A DNA stretch of 64,000 nucleotides. Source: Nocardia harenae NBRC 108248 (GTDB taxonomy: Bacteria; Actinomycetota; Actinomycetes; Mycobacteriales; Mycobacteriaceae). Where the stretch lies: the NCBI RefSeq assembly GCF_001612885.1, contig NZ_BDBH01000012.1, forward strand, positions 62,001 through 126,000, read 5' to 3'. Positions 1 through 6,422 of the stretch are shown here, one piece after another; position 1 is the first letter of the stretch, and every line of letters starts with the position of its first letter. Under the pieces are notes generated by a model. That model ran no database searches and had not been told where the DNA came from. It worked only from the letters and a program-made list of their open reading frames with translations. Position numbers and translations under genes: made by a program.

Positions 1-144
1 ATCGGCGGCGAGCAGCCCGTGCAGCGCCGCGAGCGGCGCGACCTCCCGCACCGGCCGCGGCCCGGCCGGACGCAGCAGTTCGGCGACGGTGGCCCGGTAT
101 TCGTCGACCGAGCGGGCCGGGGCGAGAGCGGGCCGGAAATTCAT
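1..144 (-). CDS. moeA: Molybdopterin molybdotransferase MoeA, N-terminal fragment
   Basis: Reading leftward from an ATG at 144, the frame stays open to the window edge and gives 48 residues. They contain RSVDEYRATVAELL followed by a stretch ending ALHGLLAADI-like, which is the usual opening of MoeA proteins. MoeA inserts molybdate into adenylylated molybdopterin in the last step of molybdenum cofactor synthesis. The gene is divergent from moaA, about 50 bp away, so the two molybdopterin units probably share a promoter region. Only the first tenth or so of the protein is visible; the call rests on this short N-terminal resemblance plus the moaA/moaD neighbours. Confidence 0.6.
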   Translation of the reverse strand, partial: MNFRPALAPARSVDEYRATVAELLRPAGPRPVREVAPLAALHGLLAAD

Positions 145-182
145 GGTTTCAGCCTAGTCGGTGCCCTGAGGGCGGCCGTCGT

Positions 183-188
183 CATAAT
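183..188 (+). promoter_or_regulatory. -10 hexamer of moaA, leaderless type
   Basis: CATAAT ends six bases before the GTG at 195. There is no Shine-Dalgarno sequence between them, so transcription probably starts at or next to the start codon. Confidence 0.5.
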
Positions 189-194
189 GGGGGG

Positions 195-1253
195 GTGACG
201 TTGGTCGAGATAGGGATCCCCGCCGTGCGGTCAGGGCGCCCTTCGCTGGCCGGCCGCCCCGACACCCCGCTGCTGCTGGACCGGTACGGTCGCATAGCCC
301 GCGACCTGCGCGTCTCCATTACCGAGAAGTGTTCGCTGCGCTGTACCTACTGCATGCCGGAGGAGGGGCTGCCGCCGATCCCGCCGGAGGAGCTGCTGAC
401 CCCGGCCGAGATCGTGCGGCTGGTGGCGCTCGCGGTGCGCGAGCTCGGCATCGGCGAGGTGCGGTTCACCGGCGGCGAGCCGCTCATGCGGCGGGATCTG
501 GAGCAGATCGTGGCCGGGTGCCACGCCGCTGTCCCGGGGGTTCCGCTGGCGATCACCAGCAACGGGGTCGGGCTGGCGCACCGCGCGGCCGGGCTGGCCG
601 CCGCCGGGCTGCACCGGGTGAACATCTCGCTGGACACCGTCGACGCCCGCGATTTCCACCGCCTCACCCGCCGGGACCGGCTGGATTCGGTCTTCGCCGG
701 GATCCGGGCCGCGCACGCCGCCGGGCTCACCCCGGTCAAGGTGAACGCCGTGCTCATGCGCGCCACCCTGGCCGGCGCGCCGGACCTGCTGCGCTGGTGC
801 CTCGACCACGGCTGCGAGCTGCGCTTCATCGAGGAGATGCCGCTGGACGCGGATCACGAGTGGGCCCGCGCCAACATGGTCACCGCCGCCGAGCTGCTCG
901 AGGTGCTCGGCGCCCGCTTCGACCTGGTCCCGGTCGGCCGCCCCGATCCATCCGCCCCGGCCGAGACCTGGACCGTGGACGGCGGCCCCGCCACCGTCGG
1001 CATCATCGCCTCGGTGACCCGCAAGTTCTGCGACAGCTGCGACCGCACCCGGCTCACCGCCGACGGCATGCTGCGCTCCTGCCTCTTCAGCGACCAGGAG
1101 TACGACCTGCGCCGGGCCCTGCGAACCGGCGTCGACGACGCCGGGCTGGCCGAGATCTGGCGCGGCGCCATGTGGAACAAGTGGGCGGGGCACGGCATCG
1201 ACGCCGCGGATTTCGTCCCGCCGGAGCGCACGATGGGAGCCATCGGTGGTTGA
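195..1253 (+). CDS. moaA: GTP 3',8-cyclase MoaA (radical SAM)
   Basis: This 352-residue protein is the radical SAM enzyme that, with MoaC, converts GTP to cyclic pyranopterin phosphate, the first step of molybdopterin synthesis. The N-terminal [4Fe-4S] cluster motif is visible as C46-x3-C50-x2-C53 (in LRCTYCMP), followed by a GGEPLMR segment. The C-terminal second cluster motif FCDSCDRTRL with a later cysteine in LRSCLF is also present, and the protein ends in the GG pair needed for activity. The GTG start has no ribosome-binding site but sits six bases after a CATAAT -10, as expected for a leaderless mRNA. It overlaps moaD by 8 bp, so the two are translationally coupled. Confidence 0.96.
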   Translation: MTLVEIGIPAVRSGRPSLAGRPDTPLLLDRYGRIARDLRVSITEKCSLRCTYCMPEEGLPPIPPEELLTPAEIVRLVALAVRELGIGEVRFTGGEPLMRRDLEQIVAGCHAAVPGVPLAITSNGVGLAHRAAGLAAAGLHRVNISLDTVDARDFHRLTRRDRLDSVFAGIRAAHAAGLTPVKVNAVLMRATLAGAPDLLRWCLDHGCELRFIEEMPLDADHEWARANMVTAAELLEVLGARFDLVPVGRPDPSAPAETWTVDGGPATVGIIASVTRKFCDSCDRTRLTADGMLRSCLFSDQEYDLRRALRTGVDDAGLAEIWRGAMWNKWAGHGIDAADFVPPERTMGAIGG

Positions 1254-1488
1254 GGTCCGCTACTTCGCCGCGATCGCCGAGGCGGTCGGCAAGCACAGCG
1301 AGGAGCTCCCGCTGCCCGCCGGCGCCACCGTCGCCGACCTGCGCGGGGCGCTCGCCGCCGCCTACGGCGCCGAGCTGGACGCCATGCTCGGTGCCTGCGC
1401 CTACCTGGTCGGCGACGAGCTCACCCGGGACCGCGCCACCGTGCTGACCCCCACCGTCGACGTCCTCCCACCTTTCGCCGGAGGGTGA
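1246..1488 (+). CDS. moaD: MoaD/ThiS-family sulfur carrier
   Basis: The 80-residue product has the beta-grasp pattern of MoaD: an N-terminal VEVRYFAAIAEA strand-helix, the LPAGATVADLRGAL segment, and the C-terminal GG (PPFAGG). That GG is adenylylated and thiocarboxylated before sulfur is passed to cyclic pyranopterin phosphate by MPT synthase (with MoaE, not in this window). The gene starts with GTG inside the end of moaA, an 8-bp overlap, and therefore belongs to the same operon. ThiS is an alternative, but the moaA context favours MoaD. Confidence 0.88.
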   Translation: MVEVRYFAAIAEAVGKHSEELPLPAGATVADLRGALAAAYGAELDAMLGACAYLVGDELTRDRATVLTPTVDVLPPFAGG

Positions 1489-1500
1489 CGTAGCTCACAC

Positions 1501-1530
1501 TGTCGAGGTCCGCCGGGTGTCTTCGTCGTC
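1501..1530 (+). promoter_or_regulatory. ECF42-type promoter ahead of the DGPF/sigma operon
   Basis: TGTCGA at 1501-1506 is followed after a 17-bp spacer by CGTC at 1524-1527, with a second CGTC at 1527-1530. As I recall, ECF42 sigma factors recognise TGTCGA at -35 and a CGA/TC-type -10 in front of DGPF genes. The match lies 41 bp upstream of the DGPF gene at 1571, so the sigma factor encoded next would control its own operon. Confidence 0.6.
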
Positions 1531-1570
1531 CTGGTAAGAGGGGTTCCGTGCTCCTCCGATACCGGGAAGG

Positions 1571-2290
1571 ATGACCGATATGTACTACTTGGCAGTGTTG
1601 CTCGGGGCCGAGGGCGGGCCGGATTCCACGCCGGGCACGCCGGAGTTCGACGCCGAGGTGGCGCGGTACGCGGCCTTCGACGCCGCGGCGGGCGAGGTGG
1701 TCGCGGGTGGCGCCGCGCTCGCGGGTACCTCCGAGGCGGTGCGGCTGACCAGGCAGGACGGGCGAATTCTCGCCACCGACGGCCCCTTCGCGGAATCGGC
1801 GGAGGTGGTCGGCGGCTTCTACGTCCTCGACGTGGCCGATCTGGACGCGGCGATCGATGTGGCCGGGCGGTTGCCCGCGGTGTCCGGCGGCGCCGTCGAG
1901 GTGCGGCCCGTTGCGCAGTATGTCCCGCATGCGGAGCCGGGCGCGCACTGGTGGGCCGCGCTGCTCTGGGAGCGGCCCGAGGCGGTGATCGCGCCGGGGA
2001 CACAGGCGTGGGAGGCCGCCGTCGCCGAGCACGGCGCCTTCGCGGACGCGGCGGGCGCGGCGCTGACCGGCGGGGTGGCGCTGCACCCGCCCGGCACCGC
2101 GACCACCCTGCGCGCCCCCGCGGGCGAGCTGCTGCTCACCGACGGCCCGTTCGCCGAGGCGGCGGAGGTGCTCGACGGGCTCTACCTCTTCACCGCCCCC
2201 GATCGCGCGGCCGCCATCGACCTGGCCGGGAAGATCCCGCTCGGCCCGACCGGCGCCACCGAGGTGCGCCCGGTCCTGGCCTTCGGATGA
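1571..2290 (+). CDS. Tandem YciI/DGPF-domain protein
   Basis: The 239-residue protein consists of two consecutive YciI-related domains, roughly residues 1-118 and 119-239. Each carries the DGPFAE signature (DGPFAES and DGPFAEA). The biochemical role of DGPF proteins is unknown; in actinobacteria they are classic partners of ECF42 sigma factors. A GGGAAGG ribosome-binding site precedes the ATG. The last codons overlap the sigma gene (ATGA), so they form one operon, and an ECF42-like promoter lies just upstream. Most DGPF proteins are single-domain; this looks like an internal duplication followed by divergence. Confidence 0.85.
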   Translation: MTDMYYLAVLLGAEGGPDSTPGTPEFDAEVARYAAFDAAAGEVVAGGAALAGTSEAVRLTRQDGRILATDGPFAESAEVVGGFYVLDVADLDAAIDVAGRLPAVSGGAVEVRPVAQYVPHAEPGAHWWAALLWERPEAVIAPGTQAWEAAVAEHGAFADAAGAALTGGVALHPPGTATTLRAPAGELLLTDGPFAEAAEVLDGLYLFTAPDRAAAIDLAGKIPLGPTGATEVRPVLAFG

Positions 2291-3825
2291 CCGGGTGGAC
2301 CGGCCGCTTCGACGCGATCTACCGCGCCGAGTTCGGCCGGTCCGTCGCGGTCCTGGCCGGCGACACCGGTGATCTCGGGGTCGCCGAGGACGCCGTCCAG
2401 GAAGCCTTCACCCGCGCCCTGCGTCGCTGGCCCGAGCGGGGCATCCCGGACCGCCCCGGGGCCTGGATCACCACCGTCGCCCGCCGCGTTGCCGTGGACC
2501 GGCTGCGCCGGGAGTCGGCGCGGCCCGGTAAAGAGCACGAGGCGGTGCGCCTCGCGGCCGCTACCGTCCCGGACCCGTGGGACGGACCCGCACCGGCTGC
2601 CTCGGCGCCGGTCGACTCCGTGCCGGATGTCTGGGTGCCGGACGGCTGCGCGCCGGATGTCTGGGCGCCGGACGGCTGCGCGCCGGATACCTCGGCACCG
2701 GACGACTCCGCGCCGGATGTCTCGGCACCGGTCGACTCGGCACCGGTCGACTCCGCGCCCGATGTCTCGGGGCCGGACGACTCCGCACCGCCCATCGTGG
2801 CCCCGGCCCAGGCCACGCCGATTGCCGTGTCGTCGCACGCCGGCTCGTGCAGTACCCCCGGCGCCACACCCCGCGATCCCCTCGCGGACGACCGCCTCCG
2901 CCTCCTCTTCGCGTGCGCCCACCCCGCCCTCGCCATCGAAGCGCGAGTAGCCCTGATCCTGCGCCTGGTCTGTGGCCTGCGCACCACCGAGATCGCCCGC
3001 GCCTTCGTCGTCCCGGAGCCGACCGTGGCCCAGCGCATCTCCCGCGCCAAGGCCAAGATCCGTCGCGCCCGCATCCCGCTCGAGCTCCCGCCGGAGCACC
3101 GCCTCCCGGAGCGCGTACCGGCGGTCCTCGCCGTGATCTACCTGGTCTTCTCCGAGGGCTACTTCGCCACCGCCGGCCCGGATGCGGTCCGCGACGACCT
3201 CTGCGACGAGGCCATCCGCCTCGGCGCGCTCACCTGCGCCCTCCCCGGCGGGCCCGCGGAGGCCGCGGCCAACGCCCTGCAGGCCCTCATGCTGCTCCAG
3301 GACAGCAGGCGCCCGGCCCGCCGCGCCCCCGACGGCGGTCTCGTCCCGCTCGAGCGCCAGGACCGCACGGCCTGGAATGCCGCCCGCATCACCGCGGGCC
3401 TGCACCACCTCCGCGCCGCCGCCGGAACCCACAGCCCGTACCTCCCGCAGGCCGAGATAGCCGCGGCGCACGCCACCGCCCCCTCCTGGCCGGAGACCGA
3501 CTGGCACCGGATCGTCACCGCCTACGACGCCATCACCGCCGCGGGCGCCGCCGCCCCCGTGCTGGTCAACAGGGCGATCGCCATCGGCTTCCGCGACGGC
3601 CCGCAGGCCGGGCTCACCGAACTCGACGCCATCGCCGAGCACCCCCGGCTGTCCGGCACCCACCTGCTCACCGCCGCCTACGCCGACGCCTACCGCCGCG
3701 CCGCCCGCTACGAGGAGGCGGCCGCGCACTACCGCGCCGCCATCCCCACCGCCCCCACCGAACCGGTCCGCGCCTTCCTCCGCACCCGCCTCACCGAGGT
3801 GCGGCGCCGCCTGCCCCCTACCTGA
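2287..3825 (+). CDS. ECF42-type RNA polymerase sigma factor with repeat insertion
   Basis: The start is the ATG at 2287 that overlaps the DGPF stop codon, giving 512 residues. Residues 1-75 form sigma region 2 (LGVAEDAVQEAFTRALRRWP, then PGAWITTVARRVAVDRLRRES). Region 4 lies around 205-265 (RLVCGLRTTEIARAFVVPEPTVAQRISRAKAKIR). The long C-terminal part, about 270-510, is the helical TPR-like extension typical of ECF42 factors and includes VFSEGYFA. Such proteins are usually about 400-420 residues; the surplus comes from a pentapeptide repeat in the linker between regions 2 and 4 (see the repeat entry). There is no anti-sigma gene nearby, consistent with control by the C-terminal extension. Confidence 0.88.
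   Translation: MTGWTGRFDAIYRAEFGRSVAVLAGDTGDLGVAEDAVQEAFTRALRRWPERGIPDRPGAWITTVARRVAVDRLRRESARPGKEHEAVRLAAATVPDPWDGPAPAASAPVDSVPDVWVPDGCAPDVWAPDGCAPDTSAPDDSAPDVSAPVDSAPVDSAPDVSGPDDSAPPIVAPAQATPIAVSSHAGSCSTPGATPRDPLADDRLRLLFACAHPALAIEARVALILRLVCGLRTTEIARAFVVPEPTVAQRISRAKAKIRRARIPLELPPEHRLPERVPAVLAVIYLVFSEGYFATAGPDAVRDDLCDEAIRLGALTCALPGGPAEAAANALQALMLLQDSRRPARRAPDGGLVPLERQDRTAWNAARITAGLHHLRAAAGTHSPYLPQAEIAAAHATAPSWPETDWHRIVTAYDAITAAGAAAPVLVNRAIAIGFRDGPQAGLTELDAIAEHPRLSGTHLLTAAYADAYRRAARYEEAAAHYRAAIPTAPTEPVRAFLRTRLTEVRRRLPPT
2608..2787 (+). repeat. Twelve 15-bp tandem units encoding P-[DV]-x-x-A
   Basis: Residues 108-167 of the sigma factor are twelve pentapeptides such as PDVWV, PDGCA, PDVWA, PDTSA, PDDSA, PDVSA, PVDSA and PDVSG. 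Units alternate, so a 30-bp period is also visible. The block falls exactly in the flexible linker between sigma regions 2 and 4 and keeps the frame. Confidence 0.9.
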
Positions 3826-3854
3826 CCAGCGCGCCCCGCGGCACGAAGACTCAC

Positions 3855-3869
3855 CGACACCAGGTGTCG
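3855..3869. promoter_or_regulatory. Perfect 15-bp palindrome between convergent genes
   Basis: CGACACC and GGTGTCG flank a single A in the 171-bp gap between the 3' ends of the sigma factor and tetR genes. The stem is short for a terminator and could equally be an operator. Nothing else was seen in this gap. Confidence 0.3.
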
Positions 3870-3996
3870 AGCGGCGCCACCGGCAGATTCCGCCTGTGCC
3901 TGGTAGCGGTGAAGAGCGACTCCCACCGCTCACCGCCGCCCGGCCGAACCCCGAGCTCGGCGCTGATCCGGTCGCGCAGCCCTGCCGTCTCGCCCC

Positions 3997-4629
3997 TCAT
4001 TCCGGCACGCAGACCCGGCGGGCGAGCGTCTCCCAGTTGTCCGCGATCTCGTCGCGGGTGTACTCGAGGTCGTGCAGCTGATGCATGACCAGCGCGGCGG
4101 CGAGCGGGGCGAGCAGCGCGTCGGCCAGCAGCCGCGGATCGCCCGGTGCGCCCGCCTCCCGCAGCAGCGTGGTCACGTGCACCCGGCTCACGTTGTACGG
4201 CGGGTTGCGGTACCGCTGCTCGGCCTCGCCCAGCTCGGCGGCGCGGTGCAGCTCGCCCTCCACCTCGATGTCGAGCAGCCGGGCCCGGCCGAAGGCGAGC
4301 AGCCGCTGCACCGGCGGCGCGCCGGGGCCGAGCGGCGGCGGCCCGAAGAGGAACGCGCCCTGGAACTTCTGCTCGGAGTGGTCGAGCAGCGCCACCAGCA
4401 GCCCGGAGCGGTTGCCGAAGCGGCGGAAGACGGTGCCCTTGCCGACCCCGGCGCGGCGCGCCAGCTCGTCCATGGTCAGGTTGCGCACGCCCTCGTCGCG
4501 CACCAGCCGTTGCGCGGTGTCGAGCAGCAGCCTGCGGTTGCGCGCGGCGTCCGCCCGCTCGACCGGAGCCGCGGGCACCGCACCGAGCAGAGGGAGCGGC
4601 GCCCGGTCATTGGGTGTGTCGTAGTTCAC
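3997..4629 (-). CDS. TetR-family repressor (Rv3055-like)
   Basis: This is a 210-residue regulator if started at the GTG at 4629, which has a GGAG nine bases upstream; an ATG at 4710 would run through the palindromic operator and is less likely. The N-terminal helix-turn-helix is clear: NLTMDELARRAGVGKGTVFRRFGN. The remainder is a helical ligand-binding domain without an obvious specific motif. It is divergent from the FMN reductase gene, with a 24-bp near-perfect palindrome between them, so it most likely represses both itself and the reductase. The same regulator-reductase pairing is found next to nrdHIE in mycobacteria. Confidence 0.85.
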   Translation of the reverse strand: MNYDTPNDRAPLPLLGAVPAAPVERADAARNRRLLLDTAQRLVRDEGVRNLTMDELARRAGVGKGTVFRRFGNRSGLLVALLDHSEQKFQGAFLFGPPPLGPGAPPVQRLLAFGRARLLDIEVEGELHRAAELGEAEQRYRNPPYNVSRVHVTTLLREAGAPGDPRLLADALLAPLAAALVMHQLHDLEYTRDEIADNWETLARRVCVPE

Positions 4630-4653
4630 AAGCCAGGCTCCGAGGTCGGGGAA

Positions 4654-4677
4654 GTAATCGGACCGTGGTCCGGTTAC
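4654..4677. promoter_or_regulatory. Probable TetR operator
   Basis: Two 11-bp arms, GTAATCGGACC and GGTCCGGTTAC, are inverted about a 2-bp centre with one mismatch. The site lies 25 bp before the tetR start and 44 bp before the FMN reductase start, the usual place and size for an operator bound by a pair of TetR dimers. Confidence 0.7.
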
Positions 4678-4721
4678 TACTGCGGACAGACGGAATCTAT
4701 CCCAGTACATCAGGAGTCGTC

Positions 4722-5288
4722 ATGAGCCAGACCAGCGTTCTCGTCCTCGTCGGCAGCCTGCGCGCCGCGTCGGTCAACCGGCAGCTCGCCGAGGCCGCGG
4801 TGCAGACCGCCCCCGACGGCGTATCGGTCTCGCTGTACGAGGGGCTCGGTGAGGTCCCGTTCTACAACGAGGACATCGACGTTCCCGGCGCGGTGCCCGC
4901 CGCCGCGCAGGCGCTGCGTGACGCCGTCGGCGGCGCCGACGCGCTGCTGCTGGTGACCCCCGAGTACAACGGCACCACCACCGCCGTGCTCAAGAACGCC
5001 ATCGACTGGATCTCCCGGCCCTACGGCTCCGGCGCGGTCAAGGGCAAGCCCGTCGCCACCGTGAGCGCCTCGATCAGCCCGAACGCCGCGCAGTGGGCGC
5101 ACGGCGACACCGTCAAGGCGGTCGGCGTGGCGGGCGGCACCGTCGTCGAGGCCGCGCACGCGCACTTCGGCGCGGTCGGCGAGCGCTTCGGCGCCGCGCA
5201 CCCGCGCGAGGACGCCGAGGCGCTGACCCAGCTCGGCGCCACCCTGCACGAGCTGGTGAGCGCCGTCGGCCAGCGCGTCGACGCCTGA
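4722..5288 (+). CDS. NADPH-dependent FMN reductase family flavoprotein
   Basis: The 188-residue flavodoxin-fold protein has the FMN-phosphate loop GSLRAASVN near residues 11-19 and the PEYNGTTTAVLKNAIDW segment around 83-100, both hallmarks of the NAD(P)H-dependent FMN reductase/azoreductase family. It should reduce FMN or quinone-like substrates with NAD(P)H in the cytoplasm. The start ATG has CAGGAG seven bases upstream. It is divergent from the TetR gene and corresponds by position to Rv3054c. The substrate cannot be read from the sequence. Confidence 0.88.
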   Translation: MSQTSVLVLVGSLRAASVNRQLAEAAVQTAPDGVSVSLYEGLGEVPFYNEDIDVPGAVPAAAQALRDAVGGADALLLVTPEYNGTTTAVLKNAIDWISRPYGSGAVKGKPVATVSASISPNAAQWAHGDTVKAVGVAGGTVVEAAHAHFGAVGERFGAAHPREDAEALTQLGATLHELVSAVGQRVDA

Positions 5289-5300
5289 TCCTCCTCCGGC

Positions 5301-5335
5301 CGGCGCCCCGTCCACCCCCGGTGGGCGGGGCGCCG
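5301..5335 (+). terminator. Hairpin after the FMN reductase gene
   Basis: A 16-bp stem (CGGCGCCCCGTCCACC against GGTGGGCGGGGCGCCG, one G:T pair) closes a 3-nt loop 12 bp after the stop codon. There is no T-tract, as is common for actinobacterial terminators. Confidence 0.65.
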
Positions 5336-5475
5336 CGCTGTGTCCGGTGTGACTGGCGATGCGGGCGGTACGGAAGTTTGCTGAGGTGCTGCCGATGGCA
5401 TTCGCAGTGATCTGGATCACATGTCGAAGTGGGCGTCCTCGGCGTGTCCTGGGAGTTAATTCCACGGATGTGACT

Positions 5476-5521
5476 CACCAGGTCTAGTGCTACTCGGTTC
5501 TGTCGGCCACTAGGTGTAGTG
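5476..5521 (+). promoter_or_regulatory. Pair of NrdR-like boxes before nrdHIE
   Basis: The 353-bp gap before nrdH holds two matching motifs: CACCA-GGTC-TAGTG at 5476-5489 and CACTA-GGTG-TAGTG at 5508-5521. They start exactly 32 bp apart, about three helical turns, which is the arrangement known for NrdR operators. A pair with the same spacing precedes nrdF at 13538-13583. Nothing else obvious was seen in the gap apart from the terminator at its left end. Confidence 0.75.
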
Positions 5522-5641
5522 TCTGCCGTACCGAATCGCACACCCCACCCACCGCCCCCGGCGGGAACTGTCAAGGGGATGTTCGTGCCGGGATCCGAAG
5601 TTTGCGCAGGGACCATCGGCCGTGGATGAGAGGGACATCGA

Positions 5642-5875
5642 ATGACCATCACCGTGTACACCAAGCCCGCGTGCGTCCAGTGCAATGCCACCTACAAGGC
5701 GCTCGACAAGGCCGGGGTGGATTACAGCGTCGTCGACATCTCGCAGGACGACGACGCCCGCGATTTCGTGATGGCGCTCGGCTACCTCCAAGCGCCCGTC
5801 GTCGTGGCAGGCGAGGAGCACTGGTCCGGCTTCCGGCCGGATCGGATCAAGGCGCTCGCCACCGTCGCGGCCTGA
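5642..5875 (+). CDS. nrdH: Glutaredoxin-like NrdH redoxin
   Basis: The 77-residue protein has the thioredoxin-fold start TITVYTKPACVQC with the CVQC redox pair at residues 11-14 and the NrdH-type end EHWSGFRPDRIKAL, which replaces glutathione-binding residues. NrdH supplies electrons to the class Ib ribonucleotide reductase NrdEF, usually recharged by thioredoxin reductase. It is first in the nrdH-nrdI-nrdE unit and is preceded by two NrdR-like boxes. Confidence 0.96.
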   Translation: MTITVYTKPACVQCNATYKALDKAGVDYSVVDISQDDDARDFVMALGYLQAPVVVAGEEHWSGFRPDRIKALATVAA

Positions 5876-5915
5876 GCCGCAGGGCCGCCCGGCGGCCCGC
5901 CCCGAGGAGGGTGTC

Positions 5916-6422
5916 GTGACCGGACTCGTCTACTTCTCCAGCGCGTCGGAGAACACCCACCGATTCGCGACCAAGCTGGCGCTGCCCGCCCGGCGCATCC
6001 CGCTGCACCTCTCCGAGACGCTGCGCGTGGACGAGCCGTACGTGCTGATCTGCCCCACCTACGGCGGCGGGAAGCACCTCGACGGCCGCCGCTCCGACCG
6101 GGAATTCGTGCCCCGCCAGGTGGCCCAATTCCTCAACGATCCGCACAACCGCGCGCTGCTGCGCGGAGTCGTCGCCGCGGGCAATACCAACTTCGGCGAG
6201 ACGTTTTGCTTCGCGGGCGAGGTGATCTCGCGCAAGTGCGCGGTGCCGTACCTCTACCGCTTCGAATTGATGGGAACCGCAGAGGACGTCGTCCGCGTCC
6301 GCGAGGGATTGGGATTGTTTTGGCAACAGCAACGACAGCACCGGCCGGAAAGTCAGCGCGCCTGGAACAGCCCCCGGTCCGCGGCGGAGACGCCGGAGAG
6401 GACCTCGATTACCACGCCCTGA
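5916..6422 (+). CDS. nrdI: NrdI flavodoxin-like protein
   Basis: NrdI is the flavoprotein that activates the dimanganese cofactor of NrdF. The start GTG at 5916 follows a strong GAGGAGGG site. The sequence contains LVYFSSASENTHRFATKL near the start, PTYGGG, the GNTNFGETFCFAG segment and the usual C-terminal VREGLGLFWQ. Family members normally end there, at about 140-150 residues; this frame continues for some 30 more residues of low-information sequence because it runs into nrdE in another frame, giving a 103-bp overlap. Confidence 0.93.
   Translation: MTGLVYFSSASENTHRFATKLALPARRIPLHLSETLRVDEPYVLICPTYGGGKHLDGRRSDREFVPRQVAQFLNDPHNRALLRGVVAAGNTNFGETFCFAGEVISRKCAVPYLYRFELMGTAEDVVRVREGLGLFWQQQRQHRPESQRAWNSPRSAAETPERTSITTP

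Noticed and set aside
231..1193. Long open frame opposite moaA, and many similar frames opposite or out of phase with other genes
   Set aside because: Strong GC bias at third positions keeps other frames open in this DNA; these translations are rich in R, G, A and P, lack family motifs, and the overlapped genes are unmistakable.
3896..4725. Forward frames across the tetR gene
   Set aside because: The reverse frame encodes a clear helix-turn-helix repressor; the forward products are Arg/Pro-rich with no ribosome-binding site.
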